Origin: Bog-159 sp049520215
GTDB lineage: Bacteria; Acidobacteriota; Terriglobia; Bryobacterales; Bryobacteraceae
Length of the DNA stretch: 12,153 nucleotides
Direction of reading: 5' to 3'
Assembly: GCA_049520215.1 (NCBI GenBank)
Contig: JBEKPZ010000225.1
Coordinates: forward strand, 1-12,153
Positions 1 to 5,982 of this stretch are shown piece by piece. The position numbers and the translations under genes were made by a program. The notes below the pieces were generated by a model that was not told the DNA's origin, ran no database searches, and was given only the letters and a program-made list of their open reading frames with translations. The first letter of the stretch is position 1. Each line of letters starts with the position of its first letter.

Positions 1-601
1 CCGGGCAGATGTCGATGCACATGCCGCATTCGTCGCACTCCAGGTGGTCGCCCTTGTTCGGCGCGATTTCGGAAACCACGCCGCGGTTGATCACGCCCAG
101 CGCGCCCACCCCCATGCCTTCGCTGCAAATGCGCACGCAGCGATAGCACAGAATGCAGCGCGGATTATCGAAGAACACCACCGGCGAAAATTGTTTTTCG
201 TCCACGTGGACCTTCATCTCGGTGAAACGGCTTTCGCCCGCGCCGTAGCGGAAAGTCATGTCCTGCAGTTCGCACTCGCCGCCCTTGTCGCATACCGGAC
301 AATCCAGCGGATGGTTGGCCAGCAGGAACTCCAGCATGGATTTGCGCGCGGCGGCAACTTGCGGCGTTTCGGTGCGCACCACCATGCCTTCGGCCACCGG
401 CAGAGTGCATGCCGTCATCAGCTTCGGCATCTTCTCCACTTCCACCAGGCACATGCGGCAGGCGGCCGCCAGCGTCAGCCCTTCGTAGTAACAGAAGGAC
501 GGTACTTCGATGCCGGCGTGTTTGGCGGCGTCGATGACCAGGGTGCCGGGAGGGGCCTGGATGGCGCGGCCGTCGATCGTCAATGTAACTAAGTCAGCCA
601 T
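1..601 (-). CDS. nuoG: NADH-quinone oxidoreductase subunit G, N-terminal part (runs off window)
   Basis: This is the iron-sulfur subunit of the complex I peripheral arm, which carries electrons from the NuoE/F module towards the quinone site. I translated it by hand; it is open to the left edge, so 200 residues are visible. All four N-terminal cluster sites are intact. C37-x10-C48-x2-C51-x13-C65 binds a [2Fe-2S] cluster (N1b). H97-x3-C101-x2-C104-x5-C110 is the His-ligated N5 site. C149/C152/C155/C159 and C189/C192/C195/C199 are the two ferredoxin-type [4Fe-4S] sites (N6a, N6b). The ATG directly abuts the TGA of the upstream unknown gene (TGAATG), with an AAGG about 9 nt ahead, so translation is probably coupled. 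The molybdopterin-like domain would lie outside the window. Confidence 0.97.
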   Translation of the reverse strand, partial: MADLVTLTIDGRAIQAPPGTLVIDAAKHAGIEVPSFCYYEGLTLAAACRMCLVEVEKMPKLMTACTLPVAEGMVVRTETPQVAAARKSMLEFLLANHPLDCPVCDKGGECELQDMTFRYGAGESRFTEMKVHVDEKQFSPVVFFDNPRCILCYRCVRICSEGMGVGALGVINRGVVSEIAPNKGDHLECDECGMCIDICP

Positions 602-1432
602 TCAATACCTTGATCCAATCGCGACCCCCATATCGACGTCGGAGAGCGTCTGGTACTCATTTGCGGTTGCCTGGTGCTGGGGCAAGGCCTCTGAGAGATA
701 TCTTATGCGGTCCGATTCGACTGATCCAGGCGAACCGTTCGGGGGCTGTCTCAATCGTTGCAACGAATTCTGACAGCGGCCCCAGTACATGTCGACGCCG
801 CCGATGAAAGCCTCTTTCGCGCCGTCGCTGGCCCCCTGCAGTTTCGCCTTCAGCGGTGAATCGGGAAAGCCCGCCAAGGCCTTTTCCAAAGGCCAGACCG
901 GCTGACGACTTACCGAGGCGATCGCGGCGTTAACACGGTCGTCATCCAGATGGGCGGGGTCAAGGGCGCTGAAGATAGACACGCAGCGGGCCGACTCAAT
1001 CGCCTCGCCAAGCCTTTCGAACCGCATGTATTCGATGTCCTCGGGATCGCCATCGGCAGCCGCCGGGCCATCCCCGAAGAGCACGGCGGCGACCCGTATG
1101 ACCCAATTCCTGCGCGTCTGCGGCTTGCCAATTACAACTGTCTCTGTCGCTTCCGATTTCAAAGCAACAGGCTCATGGTACTTGGCCTCCGTCCCAATAT
1201 ACAGGCCCAAGGATGAGATAGGTCTTCCAGAGACGTTTCGCACTGTAACCGAAACCTGATAAGCGTTGAGGTCTTCCACCTTCACGACGTTGACGGCTTT
1301 CGTGGAGTACTCGATCGCCCATTGGCCGATCCTCTGCCGCGCACGGAATATCGCCGGCCGGCCGGCGAATACCGCCCACGCGAGCAGAACCAAAGCTACG
1401 GGGCGGGCCAGATTACGCGTTCGGTCGATCAT
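602..1432 (-). CDS. Unknown protein embedded between nuoF and nuoG, N-terminal membrane segment
   Basis: I do not recognise this 276-residue protein. A basic N-terminus is followed by a hydrophobic stretch at about residues 9-24 (LARPVALVLLAWAVFAG), a signal anchor or signal peptide. Residues 57-100 read like a beta-sandwich strand set (YQVSVTVRNVSGRPISS). A 'VLFGDG...DGDPED' segment follows at about 117-132, then a helical, charged C-terminal half. C150 and one later Cys are the only notable cysteines. Its ATG overlaps the nuoF stop as ATGA and its TGA touches the nuoG ATG, so it is surely co-transcribed and probably translationally coupled. No subunit normally stands here in nuo operons. 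It lacks iron-sulfur motifs and so does not look like a redox subunit. It could be an assembly or anchoring factor, or a passenger gene that arrived by recombination; the sequence does not decide. Confidence 0.8.
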   Translation of the reverse strand: MIDRTRNLARPVALVLLAWAVFAGRPAIFRARQRIGQWAIEYSTKAVNVVKVEDLNAYQVSVTVRNVSGRPISSLGLYIGTEAKYHEPVALKSEATETVVIGKPQTRRNWVIRVAAVLFGDGPAAADGDPEDIEYMRFERLGEAIESARCVSIFSALDPAHLDDDRVNAAIASVSRQPVWPLEKALAGFPDSPLKAKLQGASDGAKEAFIGGVDMYWGRCQNSLQRLRQPPNGSPGSVESDRIRYLSEALPQHQATANEYQTLSDVDMGVAIGSRY

Positions 1433-2781
1433 TGCCTTTGTCCTGCCAAAGGGGCGGCCTGAGAGGCCGCCGCAGGCCGGGGGCCTGCCCCACTTTCATA
1501 GGGGCAGGGTTTGCCGTTCAAGTGATCTTCGAATTCGTGATAGAACTTCTCCACGATCGAGATGGTCGGCAGCGCCGCCGCATCGCCCAACGGGCAGAAG
1601 GTTTTGCCTAGCATGTTCTTGGCCAGATCGCCGATCAGCGCGATATCGCTGCGCTGCCCCATGCCGTCGTGAAAGCGCTGCAGCAGCTTGCGAATCCAGG
1701 AGGTGCCTTCACGGCAGGGGATGCACCACCCACAGCTTTCGTGCGCATAAAACCGCATGATGCGCAGCGCCGCTTTCACCATGCAGGTATCTTCGTGCAT
1801 GATCACCACGCCGCCCGATCCCAGCATGCTCTTCGCCTTGGCCATCGAATCGTAATCCATGGTCAGACCCTCGCACTCCGCCGCCGTCAGCACCGGGCAC
1901 GACGAACCGCCGGGAATGAACGCCTTCAGCCTCTTGCCGCCCAGGATGCCGCCGCCGACTTCCTCGATCATGGTTTTTACCGGGAAGCCCAGCTTCAATT
2001 CGTAAACGCCCGGACGGTTCACGTGACCGGTCAAACAAGTCAGCTTCGTGCCGCCGGCCTTCGGTATTCCCAGCGCCGCGAACGCCGCGCCGCCATCGCG
2101 AATGATCGCGGGCACCGCGCAATACGTCTCCACGTTGTTCAGAATGGTGGGGCATTGAAACGCCCCCGAGACCGCCGGAAATGGCGGCCGGATGCGCGGA
2201 ATGCCGCGCTTGCCTTCAAGCGACTCCAGCAGCGCCGATTCCTCGCCGCATTCATAAGCGCCCGCGCCGGTGTGCGTGTACAGATCGAAGTCGAAACCCG
2301 TGCCGCGGATGTTCTTGCCCAGATAACCGCGCGCGTAGGCCTCCGCAATGGCTTTGTCCACGATCTCGATCAGGTAGCGATACTCGCCGCGGATGTAAAT
2401 ATAACCCGCGTGCGCATCCACCGCCAGCGCCGCGATCAGCGTGCCTTCGATCAACTGGTGCGGGTCGTTCTCCATCAGCAGACGGTCTTTGCAAGTGCCT
2501 GGTTCGCTCTCATCCGCATTCACCACGATGTACTTGGGCTTGGGCGACGTGCGCGGCACGAAGCTCCACTTCATGCCAGCCGGGAATCCCGCGCCGCCGC
2601 GCCCGCGCAGGTTCGAGATCTTCATTTCGTCGATGATCTGCTCGGGCTTCATGCCCGCGGCTTTCTCGAAGGCCCGATAGCCGTCGGTCGCCAGATAGGT
2701 ATCGATCGAAGCCGAGTTCTCCAGGCCGAAGCGGCGCGTCAGTACCTTGGTTTCGAGCGGATGCGGTTCGTTGTACAGCAT
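1429..2781 (-). CDS. nuoF: NADH-quinone oxidoreductase subunit F (NADH/FMN-binding)
   Basis: NuoF holds FMN, oxidises NADH at the tip of complex I and passes electrons to NuoG. The nucleotide and FMN loop GRGGAGFPAG lies at residues 60-69. The conserved ECGEESALLESLEGKRG block is near 177-193. The N3 [4Fe-4S] ligands are C350, C353 and C356 (ESCGWCIPC) with C396 (TFCPLGD). The usual family fold ends near residue 428 (HLNGKPCPY). The remaining 20 or so residues, rich in Ala, Pro and Gly, are encoded by a palindromic repeat and are probably not native. The start lies 4 nt after the nuoE stop; a GAGGAAG in the nuoE end is a rather distant possible ribosome site. The stop overlaps the next gene as ATGA. 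Confidence 0.97.
   Translation of the reverse strand: MLYNEPHPLETKVLTRRFGLENSASIDTYLATDGYRAFEKAAGMKPEQIIDEMKISNLRGRGGAGFPAGMKWSFVPRTSPKPKYIVVNADESEPGTCKDRLLMENDPHQLIEGTLIAALAVDAHAGYIYIRGEYRYLIEIVDKAIAEAYARGYLGKNIRGTGFDFDLYTHTGAGAYECGEESALLESLEGKRGIPRIRPPFPAVSGAFQCPTILNNVETYCAVPAIIRDGGAAFAALGIPKAGGTKLTCLTGHVNRPGVYELKLGFPVKTMIEEVGGGILGGKRLKAFIPGGSSCPVLTAAECEGLTMDYDSMAKAKSMLGSGGVVIMHEDTCMVKAALRIMRFYAHESCGWCIPCREGTSWIRKLLQRFHDGMGQRSDIALIGDLAKNMLGKTFCPLGDAAALPTISIVEKFYHEFEDHLNGKPCPYESGAGPRPAAASQAAPLAGQRQ
1451..1493. repeat. Palindromic repeat set A, copy 1 (inside the 3' end of nuoF)
   Basis: Two consecutive hairpins are visible: GGCGGCCT-GAG-AGGCCGCC (1453-1471) and GCAGGCC-GGG-GGCCTGC (1472-1488). 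Copies 2 and 3 (5911, 9646) share the first hairpin exactly. In their second hairpin the pair next to the loop is T-A instead of C-G, a compensatory change. This copy lies within the nuoF reading frame and encodes its C-terminal tail. Confidence 0.85.
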
Positions 2782-2785
2782 CGGA

Positions 2786-3268
2786 TTACTGAATCTTCCT
2801 CAGGCTATCGAGCAGCCGGTCGAGTTTCTCGGGAGTCACTTGATGGTAAAAATCGTAATTCACCTGCACCGCCGGCGCCCACGAGCACGCCCCTATGCAT
2901 TCCACTTCTTCGAGCGAGATCTGCCCATCGGCCGTCACTTCCTTGTGGCCCACGCCGACCTTCTCACGAGCATGTTCCCAAAGCTCCATGCCCCCGCGCA
3001 GGAGGCAACTGATGTTGGTGCAGATCTGCACATGGTACTTACCCAAAGGCTTCTTGTGCAGCATGGAATAGTAGCCTACAACCTCATCCACCTGCAGAGG
3101 AGTCACGCCCGTCCGCCGAGCCACTTCTTCGATCAGTTCCGGCGTGACCGACCCAATCTCATCCTGCGCATAAAGCAGCATGGGAATCACTGCCGAGCGC
3201 TGCCGCCCCGGCGGATAGCTGTTCAACAGCTTGGCAAACCTGTTTTCCAACTCACTAGAAAAAGTCAT
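2786..3268 (-). CDS. nuoE: NADH-quinone oxidoreductase subunit E ([2Fe-2S] N1a)
   Basis: NuoE is a thioredoxin-like ferredoxin subunit that partners NuoF in the NADH dehydrogenase module. With the ATG at 3268 it has 160 residues, a normal length. The four [2Fe-2S] ligands are C83 and C88 (CTNISC) and C124 and C128 (CIGAC). The helical N-terminal half carries the usual 'P..LL.AQDEIG' and 'VGYYSM' segments. An in-frame TTG one codon upstream is possible but less likely. A weak GAAAGA precedes the start, at the edge of an inverted repeat that separates this gene from nuoD. It is followed by nuoF after 4 nt. Confidence 0.96.
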   Translation of the reverse strand: MTFSSELENRFAKLLNSYPPGRQRSAVIPMLLYAQDEIGSVTPELIEEVARRTGVTPLQVDEVVGYYSMLHKKPLGKYHVQICTNISCLLRGGMELWEHAREKVGVGHKEVTADGQISLEEVECIGACSWAPAVQVNYDFYHQVTPEKLDRLLDSLRKIQ

Positions 3269-3279
3269 CAAAAATCTTT

Positions 3280-3357
3280 CAGCCGCAGATGAACGCAGAT
3301 AAACGCAGATAAAACACAGACTTCCTATCCGCGTGCATCCGCGTGCATCTACGGCTA
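3280..3357. repeat. Inverted repeat set B, copy 1 (nuoD-nuoE spacer)
   Basis: The left arm (about 3280-3313) has three 10-bp units of the type GCAGATNAAC. The right arm (about 3326-3357) is their imperfect reverse complement. The pair fills almost the whole 93-bp gap between nuoD and nuoE. It is the most divergent of the three set B copies, with CGCAGAT in place of CACAGAT. As RNA it could form a long stem just downstream of the nuoD stop and just upstream of the nuoE ribosome site. Confidence 0.8.
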
Positions 3358-3361
3358 AATT

Positions 3362-4588
3362 TCATCTGTCGCAATCCCCCAACACGAAGTCCATACTTCC
3401 AATCGACGCGATCACGTCTGCGATCAGAGTGCCTTCCACCATCCGCGGCACACCTTGCAAATTGCCGAAACTCGGACCGCGCACGTGCACCCGGTAGGGG
3501 TGCGTGGTACCGTCGCTGACCACGTAATAGCCCACTTCGCCGCGCGGCGATTCGATCGCCTGGTAAACCTCGCCCGCCGGCACGCGGAAGCCCTCGGTCA
3601 CAATCTTGAAGTGATAGATGAGCGCCTCCATCTGCGTCTTCATCTTCTCCCGATCCGGCAAAACCACGTGCGGCGCGTCCGCCGTCCAACGCCCGGCGGG
3701 CATGCCTTCGAGCGCCTGCTTCACGATCCGCGCGCTCTGCCGCATTTCCTCCACGCGCACCTGGTAGCGCGCATACACATCGCCTTCGGTTTGCGTCGGC
3801 ACTTCGAAATCGAACTTGTCGTAGCTGGAATACGGCTGGTCCTTGCGCAGATCGCACTTCAAGCCGGCGGCCCGCAGCATCGGTCCGGTCACGCCCAGGT
3901 CCAGCATGTCTTCGAGCGACATGTAGCCGACGCCGCGCGTGCGCCCGATCCAGATGCGATTGCTGGTCAGCAGCTCTTCGTACTCGTCCACCTTGCTCGG
4001 AAACGCGTCGATGAAGGTGCGCACGCGCTGCTGCCATCCGCGGGGCGGCTCCAGCGCCAGCCCGCCGATGCGGAAATAGCTGGTCATCATGCGCTGTCCC
4101 GAATACATCTCGAAAATCCGCAGGATGTCTTCGCGCTCGCGGAAACAATACAGGAACACGCTCATCGCCCCAATGTCGATAGCGTGCGTGCCCAGCCACA
4201 CCAGGTGGCTGTTCAAGCGCGTCAACTCCGTCAGCATCACGCGCGTCCACTGCGCCAGCGGCGGAATGTCCAGGCCCAGCAGCTTCTCCACGGCCAGGCA
4301 GTAGCACAGATTATTCGAGAGCGGCGCCAGATAGTCGATACGGTCGGTCAGCGTAACCGCCTGCTGGTACGTCTTGACTTCGAATTCTTTCTCGATGCCG
4401 GTGTGCAGATACCCGATGTCCGGCCGGCACTTCACGATGGTCTCGCCGTCCAGTTCCAGTTCGAGGCGCAGCACGCCGTGCGTCGAAGGATGCTGCGGGC
4501 CCATGTTCAGGCTCATGCTGCGCGGCTTCGTGCCGCTCGCCGCTACCGCCGCCGACTCGGGAATAGGTGTAGCAACTGTATCGCTCAC
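3362..4588 (-). CDS. nuoD: NADH-quinone oxidoreductase subunit D (49 kDa, quinone site)
   Basis: NuoD is the hydrogenase-like 49-kDa subunit that helps form the quinone pocket of complex I. Its 408 residues are full length. It has GPQHPSTHG at 30-38, TDRIDYLAP near 81-89, and late ESPRGE and GDCDR motifs. H37 and Y86 match, by motif and by their spacing of 49, the quinone head-group pair known from Thermus Nqo4 (His38/Tyr87). The first 24 residues are a variable Ala/Pro-rich extension. The start codon is GTG, with AGGA about 9 nt ahead, 13 nt after the nuoC stop. It is a separate gene from nuoC, unlike the fused NuoCD of some enterobacteria. Confidence 0.97.
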   Translation of the reverse strand: MSDTVATPIPESAAVAASGTKPRSMSLNMGPQHPSTHGVLRLELELDGETIVKCRPDIGYLHTGIEKEFEVKTYQQAVTLTDRIDYLAPLSNNLCYCLAVEKLLGLDIPPLAQWTRVMLTELTRLNSHLVWLGTHAIDIGAMSVFLYCFREREDILRIFEMYSGQRMMTSYFRIGGLALEPPRGWQQRVRTFIDAFPSKVDEYEELLTSNRIWIGRTRGVGYMSLEDMLDLGVTGPMLRAAGLKCDLRKDQPYSSYDKFDFEVPTQTEGDVYARYQVRVEEMRQSARIVKQALEGMPAGRWTADAPHVVLPDREKMKTQMEALIYHFKIVTEGFRVPAGEVYQAIESPRGEVGYYVVSDGTTHPYRVHVRGPSFGNLQGVPRMVEGTLIADVIASIGSMDFVLGDCDR

Positions 4589-4601
4589 GTTCGTTCCTGT
4601 C

Positions 4602-5075
4602 TCAAACCCGGTCGCCCGTTATGCTGGAATCCTTGCGCAGCGGATGCCCTTCCCAATTGTCCGGCAGCATGATGCGCCGCAAATCCGGATGGTTGCGAAA
4701 CCGCACGCCGAACAGGTCGAAAGTTTCCCGCTCGAACCAGTTCGCGCCACGCCAGACTTCCGTCACCGAATCGATCTCCGGATGGCCGCCCGGCAAGCGG
4801 CATTTCACGCGCAGCCGCTCGTTCCGGTCGAGCGAGTGCAGATGATACACCACTTCAAAGCGCGGCTCCGCCGGATACCAGTCCACGCCGGTAACGGTGC
4901 TCAGGCGGACAAACCCCTGATCGTATTTCAAGAATCCGCACACGCTCACGATCTTCTCAGGCACGATCTCGACGGTCAACTCGTCCCGGTCGAACCTAGC
5001 CGTAACCACGGCGTTCGCGTCGAACGCTTCCAGGGCCGCCGCGGTCGCGTGTTCTTTCAGATTTTCAGGAAGCAT
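4602..5075 (-). CDS. nuoC: NADH-quinone oxidoreductase subunit C (30 kDa)
   Basis: NuoC is the 30-kDa connecting subunit, which packs against NuoD and NuoB in the peripheral arm. Its 157 residues are typical. The family signature sits at about residues 108-150: WRGANWFERETFDLFG, then a 'NHPDLRRI.LPD.W.GHPLRKD' type segment. The ATG lies only 9 nt after the nuoA stop, with no clear Shine-Dalgarno, so it probably depends on coupling to nuoA translation. The direct junction to nuoA is unusual because nuoB normally lies between them. Confidence 0.96.
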   Translation of the reverse strand: MLPENLKEHATAAALEAFDANAVVTARFDRDELTVEIVPEKIVSVCGFLKYDQGFVRLSTVTGVDWYPAEPRFEVVYHLHSLDRNERLRVKCRLPGGHPEIDSVTEVWRGANWFERETFDLFGVRFRNHPDLRRIMLPDNWEGHPLRKDSSITGDRV

Positions 5076-5084
5076 GCGATTGGG

Positions 5085-5477
5085 TTACCGTTTCCGCGGC
5101 TGGCCGGCGCCGGACCAATCCAGCGCGCCTTTTTTCCAGATGTAGAAAAATCCCGCCAGGACGAGGGCGATGAACACCAGCATCTCGAAAAACGCGAACA
5201 TCTTCAGTTCCCGGTACACCACCGCCCACGGATACAGGAAGATGGCTTCAATATCGAACAAGATGAACAGCATGCCTACCAGGTAGAACTTCACGCTGAA
5301 CCGCTCGCGCGCGCTGCCCGTGGGCGTGATGCCACATTCATAGGGCATGTCCTTCACGCGATTCCGGACTTTGTGGCCCAGAATGTATGAAATGCCGACC
5401 ATGCCGGCGGCCACCGCCATGGCGATGAGCGCCTGGAGCAGCACGGGCCAATAGGTTTCCGCGTAGGTCTGGGGCAT
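5085..5477 (-). CDS. nuoA: NADH-quinone oxidoreductase subunit A (membrane)
   Basis: NuoA is a three-helix inner-membrane subunit next to the quinone tunnel. The 130-residue protein from the ATG at 5477 has three hydrophobic segments (about 8-32, 63-88 and 93-118). It also has the conserved loop motif MPYECGI and the acidic FDIEAIFLYPW of helix 2. An upstream TTG at 5507 would add ten residues but lies before the -10 element of the promoter at 5491-5520, so I reject it. From the predicted start of transcription the leader would be only about 6-9 nt with no Shine-Dalgarno, so this mRNA may be nearly leaderless. It is the first gene of the operon. Confidence 0.94.
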   Translation of the reverse strand: MPQTYAETYWPVLLQALIAMAVAAGMVGISYILGHKVRNRVKDMPYECGITPTGSARERFSVKFYLVGMLFILFDIEAIFLYPWAVVYRELKMFAFFEMLVFIALVLAGFFYIWKKGALDWSGAGQPRKR

Positions 5478-5490
5478 GGGCTTAAATATG

Positions 5491-5520
5491 ACTATAATGG
5501 TTGCCAAAGAACAGTGTCAA
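5491..5520 (-). promoter_or_regulatory. Sigma70-type promoter of the nuo operon
   Basis: Read on the minus strand, TTGACA (5520-5515) is a perfect -35 box. It is followed after 18 nt by TATAGT (5496-5491), a 5-of-6 -10 box. Transcription should begin near 5484, just ahead of the nuoA ATG at 5477. The -35 box lies inside the first codons of the divergent ThiS-like gene. Confidence 0.75.
5493..5498 (+). promoter_or_regulatory. Possible -10 box of the divergent thiS-like gene
   Basis: A perfect TATAAT on the plus strand overlaps the nuoA -10 on the other strand; both share the self-complementary TATA core. Transcription would start near 5505, about 9 nt before the GTG of the ThiS-like gene. I see no good -35 box at 5470-5476, so this promoter is the weaker call. 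Confidence 0.4.
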
Positions 5521-5732
5521 CCAACGTCCAGATCGAGGTGACCCTCAACGGCGAGGTTCGGGCGATTCCGCAAGGGCAGACGATTCTGCGATTGCTGGAA
5601 TCGCTGGGGCTGGACCCGGCCCGCGTAGCCGTGGAACTCGATCGCCGCATCGTCAAGCCGCACGATTGGGGCACCACGCCCATCGGTGGTGGCGCCCGTC
5701 TGGAGATCGTGCAATTCGTCGGAGGCGGCTAG
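5514..5732 (+). CDS. thiS: ThiS-like sulfur-carrier protein (ubiquitin-like fold)
   Basis: The 72-residue protein has the small beta-grasp pattern of ThiS: 'VTLNGE' early, 'TILRLLESLGL' in the helix, 'VAVELDRRIVKPHDW' in the middle, and a C-terminal 'EIVQFVGGG'. In the family the terminal Gly-Gly is adenylated and converted to a thiocarboxylate that donates sulfur for the thiazole of thiamine. The chosen GTG at 5514 has no strong ribosome site; a GTG at 5538 would remove eight residues. No thiG, thiF or other thiamine gene lies beside it, so a role as a sulfur carrier for another pathway cannot be excluded. It is divergent from nuoA and upstream of the M16 genes. Confidence 0.85.
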   Translation: MSTNVQIEVTLNGEVRAIPQGQTILRLLESLGLDPARVAVELDRRIVKPHDWGTTPIGGGARLEIVQFVGGG

Positions 5733-5737
5733 TGCTA

Positions 5738-5814
5738 GTGGGGCGGGCGTCCACGCCTGCGGCGGGTCTCCAGAGCCGCCCGCGCGGACAGGCCAGGAGG
5801 CCCGTCCCGCCCCC
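5738..5814. repeat. Palindromic repeat set C, copy 1 (cloverleaf-like)
   Basis: An outer stem GGGGCGGG (from 5740) pairs with CCCGCCCC at the far end (to about 5814). Inside are three small hairpins: GGCGT/ACGCC near 5745, GGCGG/CCGCC near 5761-5780, and GGCC-AGGA-GGCC at about 5791-5802. The first half matches the repeat at 11001. It also resembles the reverse complement of set A: GTGGGGC, then a hairpin, then CTGCGGCGG. It begins about 5 nt after the ThiS-like stop, so it may end that transcript. Confidence 0.8.
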
Positions 5815-5901
5815 AAGAAAAAACAGGAGAAATACGACGCATTGATGCTACTACCGTACGGAACCGTGGAAGGTCGGCGTGGACGCCGGCCGCGGCTTGC
5901 C

Positions 5902-5966
5902 GCTATGGAAGAGGCGGCCTGAGAGGCCGCCGCAGGCTGAGAGCCTGCCTCACAACTGCTATGGAA
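5902..5966. repeat. 9-bp direct repeats flanking a set A element
   Basis: GCTATGGAA occurs at 5902-5910 and again at 5958-5966, exactly bracketing the 47 bp that hold set A copy 2. This looks like a target-site duplication. The other two set A copies show no comparable flank, so chance or local duplication remain possible. Confidence 0.5.
5911..5953. repeat. Palindromic repeat set A, copy 2
   Basis: This 43-bp double hairpin differs from the copy at 9646 by a single base near its end (CCTCAC against CCCCAC). The hairpins are GGCGGCCT-GAG-AGGCCGCC and GCAGGCT-GAG-AGCCTGC. It lies 29 bp before the start of the M16 peptidase and carries stops in that reading frame. The rest of the 250-bp spacer (5815-5901) holds no gene I can support, only another GC-rich self-complementary patch near 5874-5900. 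Confidence 0.85.
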
Positions 5967-5982
5967 AGGCGAGCGTGATATC

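Noticed and set aside
44..592. A plus-strand open frame at the left edge
   Set aside because: The minus strand encodes the NuoG N-terminus with all expected cysteines across the same bases.
1669..3012. A 447-codon open frame on the plus strand
   Set aside because: It is antisense to nuoF and nuoE, whose cluster ligands and motifs are unambiguous.
3455..4672. A 405-codon open frame on the plus strand
   Set aside because: It is antisense to nuoD and has the same His/Arg/Ala shadow composition.
5475..5507. TTG at 5507 as the nuoA start
   Set aside because: It lies upstream of the -10 element and adds residues with no family match; the ATG at 5477 gives a normal NuoA.
5686..5922. A plus-strand open frame spanning the spacer before the M16 genes
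   Set aside because: It is almost wholly repeat sequence (sets C and A), overlaps the end of the ThiS-like gene in another frame, and has no domain.
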